Shown here piece after piece: positions 1 to 6,270 of a DNA stretch of 8,288 nt. Origin of the DNA: an uncultured bacterium (lineage in GTDB: Bacteria > Planctomycetota > UBA1135 > UBA2386); contig CALKYL010000457.1 in the NCBI GenBank assembly GCA_938003515.1, positions 1-8,288 on the forward strand, written 5' to 3'. Made by a program: the position numbers and the translations under genes. Within the stretch, counting starts at the first letter, position 1; every line of letters starts with the position of its first letter. The notes below the pieces were generated by a model. It did no database searches, was not told the DNA's origin, and saw only the letters and a list, made by a program, of their open reading frames with translations.

Positions 1-301
1 GGCCGAGCTCGCTCGCCTCCTCGAGCGCGCGCTCGAGCACGCGCTTGCCGTCCGCGGTGAACGGCAGCTGTCCGGCCGTGATCTCGGCGGGGCCGCGCTC
101 GACGAGCTTCTCGACCTCGCGGCGCACGGCGGCGAACTCGACCGAGAGCTCCTTCAGCACGTTGGCCGCGACGCCGCTGCCCTCCGCCACGAGGCCGAGC
201 AGCATGTGCTCGGGCGCGATGTGGCCGTGCTGCAGGCGCAGCGCCTCCTGACGGGACAGGCTCATCACCTTCTTCGCGCGGTCGGTGAAGCGGTCGAACA
301 T
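1..301 (-). CDS. clpC: ClpC-like AAA+ protease chaperone, N-terminal fragment (runs off the left edge)
   Basis: This is the first 100 codons of a ClpC-family Hsp100 unfoldase, the ATP-driven cytosolic ring that unfolds proteins and feeds them to the ClpP peptidase. The fragment begins MFDRFTDRAKKVMSLSRQEA and continues with EHMLLGLVAEGSGVAANVL and then VEKLVERGP, the hallmark Clp N-domain repeat of ClpC. The first N-domain repeat is complete and the second begins near residue 80. The AAA+ modules lie outside the window, so ATPase integrity cannot be judged. An in-frame ATG four codons upstream (313-311) would give MARAMFDRF. I chose 301 because family members normally start at MF(D/E)RFTDRA and because the upstream ATG lies inside a likely -10 element. 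There is no Shine-Dalgarno sequence ahead of either start. The gene lies 61 bases after the sigma factor stop on the same strand, so partial read-through is possible. Family assignment is secure. ClpC rather than ClpA or ClpB is favoured by the opening motif. Confidence 0.9.
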   Translation of the reverse strand, partial: MFDRFTDRAKKVMSLSRQEALRLQHGHIAPEHMLLGLVAEGSGVAANVLKELSVEFAAVRREVEKLVERGPAEITAGQLPFTADGKRVLERALEEASELG

Positions 302-311
302 GGCACGCGCC

Positions 312-317
312 ATGCTA
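312..317 (-). promoter_or_regulatory. Candidate -10 element (TAGCAT) for the clpC-like gene
   Basis: On the minus strand TAGCAT matches TATAAT at four of six positions, including the most conserved T1, A2 and T6. Its last base lies 11 bases before the A of the ATG at 301. A transcript would therefore start only about four bases upstream of the start codon, making it nearly leaderless. This fits the absence of a ribosome binding site. A weak TTCGAA (339-334) could serve as the -35 with a 16-base spacer. The same octamer GCTAGCAT precedes the cytochrome operon at 2176-2183. The assignment is inferred from sequence only. Confidence 0.35.
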
Positions 318-362
318 GCGCGCAGGCGCCCACTTCGAACCGGGACGCGAACGCATCGCCGC

Positions 363-1643
363 TCACCACGGCGGCGCCGGCTCGCCGGCGCGGCAGGCGG
401 CGAGGCGGCGTTCGAGCAGCCGGCGCTCCGGTTCGCTGCACGGCTGCTGCAGCGCGCGCTCGAGCGCGGCGGCGGCGGCGGCGTGGTCGCCGCGGTCCCA
501 CGCCAGGTGCGCGGTCACGGCGCCGAGCAGGAAGTAGTCGTCGAGCGCCGGGTCCTCGTCGAGGCCGGCGAGCGCGCCGAGGCCCGCCTTCGCGCCGTGC
601 ACCTTGCCGACGGCGACGGCGCGGTTGAGCCGCACGACCGGCGACGGCGCGATCCGGAGCAGCCGGTCGTACTCGGTCAGGATCGCCTGCCAGTCGGTGT
701 CGGCGTAGGTGGCCGCGATCGCGTGCAGCGAGGCGATGCGCGCTTCGCAGTGGAACTCCGTCAGCCGCGCGCCGCCGATCGATCGGCGCAGCTGGTCGAA
801 GCCGGCGGCCAGCCAACGGCGCTCCCAGCGCGAACGGTCCTGCTGCGCCAGCGGCACGAGCTCGCCGTCTTCGTCGGTGCGCGCCGGGATCCGTGCGCCG
901 AGCAGCAGCATCAGCGCGAGCAGCGCGTGGCCCTCGTGCGTCTCGGTCGCGGGCTCGGCGAGCAGCAGTGCGGCGAGGCGGGCCGCCTCGTCGACCAGGT
1001 CCGAACGCACCAGCGCCTCGCCGGCGTGCGCGCGGTAGCCCTCGTTGAACATCAGGTAGAGCACCTGCTGCACCAGCTCGACGCGCGCCGGCAGCTCGGC
1101 GGGCGGCGGCATCTCGAATCGCGCGTCGAGGCCCTGCAGCTTCGCCTTCGCCCGCACGAGCCGCTGCGCGATCGTCGCGTCCTTCTTCAAGAGCGCGCGC
1201 GCGATCGCCGGCACGCCGAAGCCGCAGACGGTCTTCAGGATCAGCGGCACGCGGGCGTCGGCGGGCACGGCCGGGTGGCTGCACAACAGCAGCATGCGCA
1301 GCGTGTCGTCGTCGACGTGATCGGGTTCGCGCGGCGCCGGCGGGCCGTCGTCCCGCTCCGCGGCCCACTGCTGGAGCGCCGCCTCGACCCGGGCCGCGAC
1401 GCGCTGGCGGCGCAGGGCGTCGAGCGCGAGGTTCTTGGCGACGCGGAACAGCCACGCGGCCGGGTCGGCGGGCACGCCGTCGGCCGGCCACACGCGCAGC
1501 GCGCGCAGCATCGCGTCCTGCACGACGTCCTCGGCGAGGTCGAGGCGGCCCGGGCCGAGCACGCGGCACAGCCCGGTGACCATGCGCGCGTAGCGGTGGC
1601 GGAACAGCTCGTCGACGAGTTCGGGCGGCAGGCCGGGGCTCAT
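363..1643 (-). CDS. ECF42-type RNA polymerase sigma factor with C-terminal TPR-like extension
   Basis: This 426-residue protein is a sigma-70-family ECF factor that directs RNA polymerase to a small regulon. Region 2 spans about residues 9-77, with DLAEDVVQDAMLRAL near 35-49 and AAWLFRVAKNLALDALRR near 62-79. Region 4 spans about 112-175, with a helix-turn-helix around FGVPAIARALLKKDATIAQR. Ordinary ECF factors stop near 190 residues. Here about 240 more follow, beginning with ELVQQVLYLMFNEGYRAH (189-206), the DUF6596 signature, then helical TPR-like repeats (ASLHAIAATYADTDWQAI, VVRLNRAVAVGKVHGA, DDYFLLGAVTAHLAWDRGDHAAA). This architecture and the adjacent DGPF gene define group ECF42, whose C-terminal extension is needed for activity and which lacks a classical membrane anti-sigma factor. 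None is visible here either. The ATG at 1643 lies 40 bases after the DGPF stop with only a weak GGA upstream, suggesting cotranscription. The genes it controls beyond its own operon are unknown. Confidence 0.93.
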   Translation of the reverse strand: MSPGLPPELVDELFRHRYARMVTGLCRVLGPGRLDLAEDVVQDAMLRALRVWPADGVPADPAAWLFRVAKNLALDALRRQRVAARVEAALQQWAAERDDGPPAPREPDHVDDDTLRMLLLCSHPAVPADARVPLILKTVCGFGVPAIARALLKKDATIAQRLVRAKAKLQGLDARFEMPPPAELPARVELVQQVLYLMFNEGYRAHAGEALVRSDLVDEAARLAALLLAEPATETHEGHALLALMLLLGARIPARTDEDGELVPLAQQDRSRWERRWLAAGFDQLRRSIGGARLTEFHCEARIASLHAIAATYADTDWQAILTEYDRLLRIAPSPVVRLNRAVAVGKVHGAKAGLGALAGLDEDPALDDYFLLGAVTAHLAWDRGDHAAAAAALERALQQPCSEPERRLLERRLAACRAGEPAPPW

Positions 1644-1683
1644 CGCGGTCCGTCGGTCGGCCGTGCGCTGACGGCCGGGTGCG

Positions 1684-2052
1684 TCATTGCTCGGGGCCGC
1701 CCATCGGGTCGAGTTCGCGCACCTCGATGCTGCCGAAGCGGAAGTTCGGGTGGCCCTCGCACAGCTTCACGGCGTGGTCGTAGCCGTCGGCCTTCAACAC
1801 GTAGACGCCGCCGACGACCTCCTTCGACTCGACGTAGGGGCCGTCCTTGACCTCGCTCTTCTTGCCGCCGCGCGGCCAGATCACCTTGCCGCCCTGGTCG
1901 GTCAGCTTCTGGCCGAGCTCGAGGCGGCCCTCGGATTCCATCCTCCTTCCCCACGCCTCGTATTCGCCGAGGATCTGCTGGAAGTCCTCGGGGGTGAACT
2001 TGCTGTAGTCGGCGGTGACGTCGGAGCGCAGGATCAGCATGAACTTGGGCAT
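1684..2052 (-). CDS. DGPF/YCII-like domain protein, partner of the ECF42 sigma factor
   Basis: This is a 122-residue soluble protein of the YCII-related (DGPF) family, a small ferredoxin-like alpha/beta fold. It opens with MPKFMLILRSD and carries the family signature KDGPYVESKEVVGGVYVL at about residues 69-86, here with DGPY in place of DGPF. YDHAVKLCEGHPNF follows at 91-104. DGPF genes sit beside ECF42 sigma factors across many phyla and are described as a main transcriptional target of those factors. Their biochemical role is unresolved; YciI relatives have been linked to small-molecule chemistry, but no substrate can be assigned here. The start at 2052 is supported by a strong Shine-Dalgarno GAGAGGA five bases upstream. 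The reading frame stays open further upstream to 2343, but that extension would overlap the divergent cytochrome gene and is rejected. A candidate ECF promoter lies at 2137-2111. Confidence 0.92.
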   Translation of the reverse strand: MPKFMLILRSDVTADYSKFTPEDFQQILGEYEAWGRRMESEGRLELGQKLTDQGGKVIWPRGGKKSEVKDGPYVESKEVVGGVYVLKADGYDHAVKLCEGHPNFRFGSIEVRELDPMGGPEQ

Positions 2053-2056
2053 CGGT

Positions 2057-2063
2057 TCCTCTC
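2057..2063 (-). promoter_or_regulatory. Ribosome binding site of the DGPF gene
   Basis: GAGAGGA on the minus strand ends four bases (ACCG) before the ATG at 2052. It is the clearest Shine-Dalgarno sequence of the leftward operon and decides the start inside a frame that is open to 2343. Confidence 0.75.
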
Positions 2064-2110
2064 GGGTTGCGCCGTTCGCGGCGTGCGCGCGCGGCTGGGT
2101 GCACCGCCGA

Positions 2111-2137
2111 GACGATCGAAACCGCGCGGTCTCGACA
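2111..2137 (-). promoter_or_regulatory. Candidate ECF42 autoregulatory promoter (TGTCGA-N17-CGTC)
   Basis: On the minus strand TGTCGA (2137-2132) is followed after exactly 17 bases by CGTC (2114-2111). As I recall the published ECF42 work in Streptomyces, that group uses TGTCGA at -35 and CG(A/T)C at -10, with the cognate DGPF gene as primary target. Both elements and an ECF-typical spacing occur here directly upstream of the DGPF gene. Transcription would start near 2105, leaving a leader of about 52 bases. A T6 tract (2151-2145 region, minus strand) lies about 8 bases upstream of the -35, where an AT-rich UP-like element would sit. The sequence match is seen directly; function is inferred. 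Confidence 0.7.
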
Positions 2138-2177
2138 AGGCAGCCAAAAAACCCGCGGCCCGCTCCGGGGACGCCGC

Positions 2178-2183
2178 TAGCAT
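2178..2183 (+). promoter_or_regulatory. Candidate -10 element (TAGCAT) of the cytochrome operon
   Basis: TAGCAT matches TATAAT at T1, A2, A5 and T6 and sits in the longer string GCTAGCAT, which also precedes the clpC-like gene. Transcription would begin near 2190, leaving a short leader of about 18 bases that contains the ribosome binding site. No convincing -35 hexamer lies 16-18 bases upstream, where the sequence is all G and C. The call is therefore tentative. Confidence 0.35.
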
Positions 2184-2191
2184 CGCCCTCC

Positions 2192-2200
2192 GGACAGGAG
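2192..2200 (+). promoter_or_regulatory. Ribosome binding site that favours a TTG start for the cytochrome
   Basis: GGACAGGAG ends seven bases before the TTG at 2208 and thirteen before the in-frame ATG at 2214. The spacing is ideal for the TTG and too long for the ATG. This is the main reason for placing the start at 2208. Confidence 0.6.
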
Positions 2201-2207
2201 TGCCCGC

Positions 2208-5200
2208 TTGCCCATGGCCGACCACATCTCGCCCCTTCCCCGTCCGTCATCCCGGCGTCACGTCGGGCGCCGCTGGCAGCTGGCCGGGCTGTCGGTGCTG
2301 GCGCTGGCCGTGTTCCAGTTCGCGTGCCGCGCGCCGAGCACATGGCGGCCCTACGAGCGGCCGGGGCCCGAACTTGCGTCGCAGATCACCCGGGCGTCGG
2401 AGGCCTTGGACGACAGCGGCGCCTACGTCGCGGACGGCACCTGCGTCGACTGCCACACCGGCTGTGACGACCCGCACCCGGGCGGCCGGGTCGCGTCGTG
2501 CGTGCACTGCCACGGCGGCGACGCGAGCCGCCCCGACAAGCTCGGCTCGCACCCGAAGCCGAGCTTCCCGAAGGAGTGGCCGAGCGCGGCCAACCCCGAG
2601 CAGCCGTACACGCTGACGCTCGCGGAGAGCGAGGCGTGGGTGCGGTTCGTCAACCCGGGCGACCTCCGGGTCGCCAACCGCACCTGCGGGCCGTGCCACG
2701 CCGACGAGACGCTGCAGGTCATGAAGTCCTTGATGACGACCTCGCAGCACTTCTGGGGAACGGTCACGTACGCGAACGGCATCGTCAGCACGAAGCGCTC
2801 GATCCTCGGCGAGTCCTACGGCCCCGACGGCACGCCGCAGATCGTCAACCACGTCGTCAGCATGGACGGCGGCGTCTACCGCCACGGCGAGCCCGGCCGC
2901 GCGCCGACGCCCGAGGAGATGCAGGAGCACAGCTGGTCTCCGGTGGCGGTGCCGCTGCCGCACTGGGAGGTCACCCAGCCGAGCAACGTCTTCCGCATCT
3001 TCGAGCAGGGCAGCCGGCTCGGCGGCGTCGCGCTCGGCCTCAACGGGCTGCCCGCGCCGATCCCCGGCCTGCCGGACAAGTTCGAGGACCCGGGGCGGCC
3101 GAACAACCGCTCGTCGGACCGCGGCCTCGGCACCCTGAACCGCGTCGACCTGCCGACGCTCAACGTGCACAAGACGCGGCTCAACGACCCGCACCTGTCG
3201 ATGATGGGCACCAACGACCAGCCCGGCGACTTCCGTTCGTCCGGCTGCACCGGGTGCCACATGGTCTACGCCAACGACCGCGACCCGGTGCACAGCGGGC
3301 CGTTTGCGCGCTTCGGCCACCAGGGCCGCGGCAACGTCGGCGCCGAGGCGGCGTGGCTGAAGAAGCCGGGCTTCGCGGCGCCGACCGAGGCCGACGGGTC
3401 GATCCCGCAGGACGAGGAGGGCCACCCGGTCGCGCACCGCTTCACGCGCTCGATCCCGTCGAGCAGCTGCATGGTGTGCCACATGCACCAGCCGAACTCG
3501 TTCCTGAACACCTACTACGGCTACCAGATGTGGTCGTACGAGACCGACGGCGCCGAGATGTGGCCGGCCGAGCAGCACGAGAAGTCGATCGCCGAGCTGC
3601 ACGACATCCTCGACCGCAACCCCGAGGGCGCGGCGCAGCGCGGCAAGTGGGGCGACCGCGCGTTCCTCGACCGCGTCGCCGAGGACGTCAACCCGAAGCT
3701 CGAGCACACGCAGTTCGCCGACTACCACGGCCACGGCTGGATCTTCCGCGCGGTGTTCAAGACCGACCGCAAGGGCAACCTGCTCGACAAGGACGGCGAG
3801 GTCGTGCCCTACGACCGGCCCGACAAGTTCGCCGGCGTCATCCCCGAGCTCGGCTCGAACCCGACCGCGGACGAGATCTGCCCGCCGGGCGCGCCGTCGG
3901 CCGGCTGCTTCGCGCCGAAGCCGGGCCAGCCCGTGCACCTGAAGGACATCCACGCCGAGCGCGGCATGCACTGCGTCGACTGCCACTTCGCGCAGGACGT
4001 GCACGGCGACACGCACCTCTACTCGGAATACCAGGCGGCGATCCAGATCCAGTGCCAGGACTGCCACGGCACCGCGACCGAGCTCGCGACGCTGGCGTTC
4101 TCCGGCCCGGCGGCGAAGGACTTCGCCGACGGTCGCCGGCAGACGATGGACGTGCGGCTCGCCGACGGGTCGACGATCGACACCCCGTGGGGCGAGCCGC
4201 GCTTCGAGCGGCGCCGCGACGAGGACGGCGACGTGCAGATCGTGCAGCGCTCGATGCTGCACCCGGGCCTCGAGTGGGAGGTCTCGCAGGTCAAGTACAG
4301 CGTGACGCCCGGCAACCGCGACTACAACGCGAAGTCGGCCTACGCCAAGCTCGCGCAGAAGGCCGACGGCTCGTGCGCGCACACCGCCGAGAAGATGGAC
4401 TGCGCGGCGTGCCACACCTCGTGGATGACGTCGTGCTTCGGCTGCCACCTGCCGCAGGAGGCGAACTGGCGCACCGACATGCACCATTTCGAGCGGAAGA
4501 AGCTGCGCAACTGGGCGAGCTACAACCCGCAGGTGGCCCGCGACGACGTGTTCATGCTCGGCATCTCGCCGGACGTCAAGGACAACAAGATCGCCGTCGT
4601 GCGTTCGTCGTCGGCGGTGATGGTGTCGTCGACCGACGCGCAGCGCGCGATCGCCTACAAGCAGCAGCTGACGGTCGCCGCCAACGGCCTCAACGGCCAG
4701 TGCTTCAATACGCACTTCGCGCACACGGTGCGCAAGACCGAGACCCGCAAGTGCTCGGACTGCCACCTCAGCGCGGACAACGACAACAACGCGTGGCTCG
4801 CGCAGACCTATCTGCTCGGCACCAACTACGTCAACTTCTTCGGGATGTACGCCTACGTCGGCACCGGCCCGGACGGGCTCGAGGCCGTCAAGATCACCGA
4901 GTGGACCGAACCGCAGGCGGTGATCGGCTCCAACCTGCACCGGCTGGCCTTCCCCGACGAGTATGCGGCGCACGAGGCCGACGGCCGGGCGCTCGGCGAA
5001 TCGCATCACCACGGCGGCAGCGTGCGGAGCCTCGAGGTGCGCGGCGAATACCTCTACACGGCGTCCGGCGAGGACGGCTTCCGCGTGTTCGACATCGCCA
5101 ACGTCGCCAACAAGAACTTCTCCGAGCGCATCGTCACCGCGCCGGTGTCGCCGTGGGGCCAGGACACGCACGTGAAGACGCGCTTCGCGACGGCGGTCGC

Positions 5201-6203
5201 GCTGCCGACCAACATGTCGATCGCGATGGCGCGGCCGTGGATCCCCGAGAACCGCGAGCAGAACTACCCGTATCGCGGCCGCGACCAGAACCTGCACGAG
5301 TCCTACCGCTACGCCTACGTCAGCGACCGCTACGAAGGGCTGATCCTCGTCGACGTCGACTGCCTGACCGACGGCGACCCGGACAACAACTTCACGACGC
5401 GCGCGGTGACGTTCAATCCCGGCGGCCAGCTCGACGGCGCCGAGCACCTGACCGTCGCCGGCACGACGGTCTACGTCTGCTGCGCGCAGGGCCTCGTCGC
5501 GGTCGACGTGACCGACCCGCTGGCGCCGCAGGTCCTGGCGACGCTGCCGCTGACCAAGCCGACCTCGGTGGCGGTGATGTTCCGCTACGCGTTCGTCACC
5601 GACGCCGACGGCCTGAAGGTCGTCGACGTGACCGTGCCGGAGCGCATGCGGCTCGTCGACGGCGCCTCGGTGCCGCTCGCCGACGCGCGCAACGTCTACG
5701 TCGCGCGCGACTACGCCTACGTCGCGGCCGGCCGTGACGGCGTCGCGATCGTCGACGTCACGACGGCGACCGCGCCGCGCCTCTTGCAGACGTTCGACGC
5801 CGAGGGCCGGCTGGGGGACGTCAACCAGGTGCGGGTCGGCATGGTCAACGACAGCGTCTACGGCCTCGTCGCCGACGGCACGACCGGCTTCCACGTGCTG
5901 CAGCTGGTCACGCCCGAGGACGGCGGCCGCAGCGCCTACGGGTTCTCGCCCGAGCCGCGGCCGACCTGGATCGCGTCGCGCGCGACCGGCGGTCCCGCGC
6001 TCGCGATCGCGCAGGGCCTGCAGCGCGACCGCGCCGTCGACGAGTCGGGCCACCAGGTCGCCGTGTTCGGCCGCATCGGGGGGCGCCCGTTCACCCTCGA
6101 GGAGATGCGCCGGCTCTACATGAAGGACGGCGAGGTCTACACCGTCTCCGACGACGTCCCGGCCGGCTGGCAGCCGCCGCCGCCCGAGTCGATCCGCAAG
6201 TGA
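2208..6203 (+). CDS. Exported decaheme c-type cytochrome with C-terminal LVIVD beta-propeller
   Basis: This 1331-residue protein has an N-terminal signal segment: basic RRHVGRRWQ at 16-24, then a hydrophobic stretch (25-39) ending in QFAC at Cys40. The segment is either a Sec signal or a weak lipobox. Ten canonical CxxCH heme c sites have first Cys at residues 79, 98, 160, 347, 421, 589, 616, 732, 743 and 849. An eleventh, defective site reads CFNTH (832-836). Free histidines suited to distal ligation recur at YHGHGW (506-511), MHH (758-760) and HHH (933-935). Residues about 938-1231 form LVIVD repeats (PF08309-like), for example LYTASGEDGFRVFDI, VYVCCAQGLVAVDVTDP, AFVTDADGLKVVDVT and AYVAAGRDGVAIVDVT, predicting a beta-propeller outside the cytoplasm. 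It probably moves electrons outside the cytoplasm, perhaps as an enzyme; the substrate is unknown. No CxxCK site of the NrfA type is present. It heads the operon with the flavoprotein and CBS genes. The start is TTG 2208 by ribosome-binding-site spacing; ATG 2214 is the alternative. Confidence 0.93.
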   Translation: MPMADHISPLPRPSSRRHVGRRWQLAGLSVLALAVFQFACRAPSTWRPYERPGPELASQITRASEALDDSGAYVADGTCVDCHTGCDDPHPGGRVASCVHCHGGDASRPDKLGSHPKPSFPKEWPSAANPEQPYTLTLAESEAWVRFVNPGDLRVANRTCGPCHADETLQVMKSLMTTSQHFWGTVTYANGIVSTKRSILGESYGPDGTPQIVNHVVSMDGGVYRHGEPGRAPTPEEMQEHSWSPVAVPLPHWEVTQPSNVFRIFEQGSRLGGVALGLNGLPAPIPGLPDKFEDPGRPNNRSSDRGLGTLNRVDLPTLNVHKTRLNDPHLSMMGTNDQPGDFRSSGCTGCHMVYANDRDPVHSGPFARFGHQGRGNVGAEAAWLKKPGFAAPTEADGSIPQDEEGHPVAHRFTRSIPSSSCMVCHMHQPNSFLNTYYGYQMWSYETDGAEMWPAEQHEKSIAELHDILDRNPEGAAQRGKWGDRAFLDRVAEDVNPKLEHTQFADYHGHGWIFRAVFKTDRKGNLLDKDGEVVPYDRPDKFAGVIPELGSNPTADEICPPGAPSAGCFAPKPGQPVHLKDIHAERGMHCVDCHFAQDVHGDTHLYSEYQAAIQIQCQDCHGTATELATLAFSGPAAKDFADGRRQTMDVRLADGSTIDTPWGEPRFERRRDEDGDVQIVQRSMLHPGLEWEVSQVKYSVTPGNRDYNAKSAYAKLAQKADGSCAHTAEKMDCAACHTSWMTSCFGCHLPQEANWRTDMHHFERKKLRNWASYNPQVARDDVFMLGISPDVKDNKIAVVRSSSAVMVSSTDAQRAIAYKQQLTVAANGLNGQCFNTHFAHTVRKTETRKCSDCHLSADNDNNAWLAQTYLLGTNYVNFFGMYAYVGTGPDGLEAVKITEWTEPQAVIGSNLHRLAFPDEYAAHEADGRALGESHHHGGSVRSLEVRGEYLYTASGEDGFRVFDIANVANKNFSERIVTAPVSPWGQDTHVKTRFATAVALPTNMSIAMARPWIPENREQNYPYRGRDQNLHESYRYAYVSDRYEGLILVDVDCLTDGDPDNNFTTRAVTFNPGGQLDGAEHLTVAGTTVYVCCAQGLVAVDVTDPLAPQVLATLPLTKPTSVAVMFRYAFVTDADGLKVVDVTVPERMRLVDGASVPLADARNVYVARDYAYVAAGRDGVAIVDVTTATAPRLLQTFDAEGRLGDVNQVRVGMVNDSVYGLVADGTTGFHVLQLVTPEDGGRSAYGFSPEPRPTWIASRATGGPALAIAQGLQRDRAVDESGHQVAVFGRIGGRPFTLEEMRRLYMKDGEVYTVSDDVPAGWQPPPPESIRK

Positions 6204-6270
6204 CCGCCCCGAACCTCCCGCACCTCACCGCCCGTCCGCGGCACCGTCCCGCCCGTTCGCTCCGTTGACC
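6204..6270 (+). other. C-rich, G-poor intercistronic spacer (possible Rho-loading region)
   Basis: The 67 bases between the cytochrome stop and the flavoprotein ATG are about 57 percent C and only about 21 percent G. Flanking coding DNA is more balanced. I see no stem-loop, promoter or Shine-Dalgarno sequence in it. C-rich, G-poor, unstructured RNA following a stop codon is the general character of a Rho utilisation site. It could therefore make expression of the two downstream genes depend on translation or Rho. This is inferred from composition only. Confidence 0.25.

Noticed and set aside
285..1850. A 521-codon plus-strand frame covering the sigma factor.
   Set aside because: It is opposite a protein with clear sigma region 2, region 4 and DUF6596 motifs. 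The frame itself shows no family resemblance.
2131..2162. Intrinsic terminator on the minus strand from the T6 tract (2151-2145 region) after CCGCGG.
   Set aside because: The stem is only about four base pairs and no leftward gene ends there. The T tract is better explained as an AT-rich element upstream of the candidate ECF promoter, or as chance.
2253..2327. Twin-arginine export signal suggested by RRHVGRRWQL in the cytochrome.
   Set aside because: The residues after the Arg pair do not fit the Tat consensus, and c-type cytochromes receive heme after Sec export. A Sec signal or weak lipobox (QFAC) is more likely.
2053..2343. N-terminal extension of the DGPF protein to an upstream start at 2343.
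   Set aside because: It would overlap the divergent cytochrome gene and the candidate promoter. A strong ribosome binding site and the conserved MPKFMLILRSD start place initiation at 2052.
2498..5737. A 1079-codon plus-strand frame inside the cytochrome gene.
   Set aside because: The translation is Arg/Ala/Pro-rich low complexity, typical of a shifted frame in GC-rich DNA. It overlaps a well-supported gene completely.
2247..6053. A 1268-codon open frame on the minus strand opposite the cytochrome gene.
   Set aside because: It is rich in Val, Arg and Ala with no recognisable domain. It mirrors the GC-rich third positions of the cytochrome frame, which has ten CxxCH motifs and LVIVD repeats. 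It is a shadow of the real gene.
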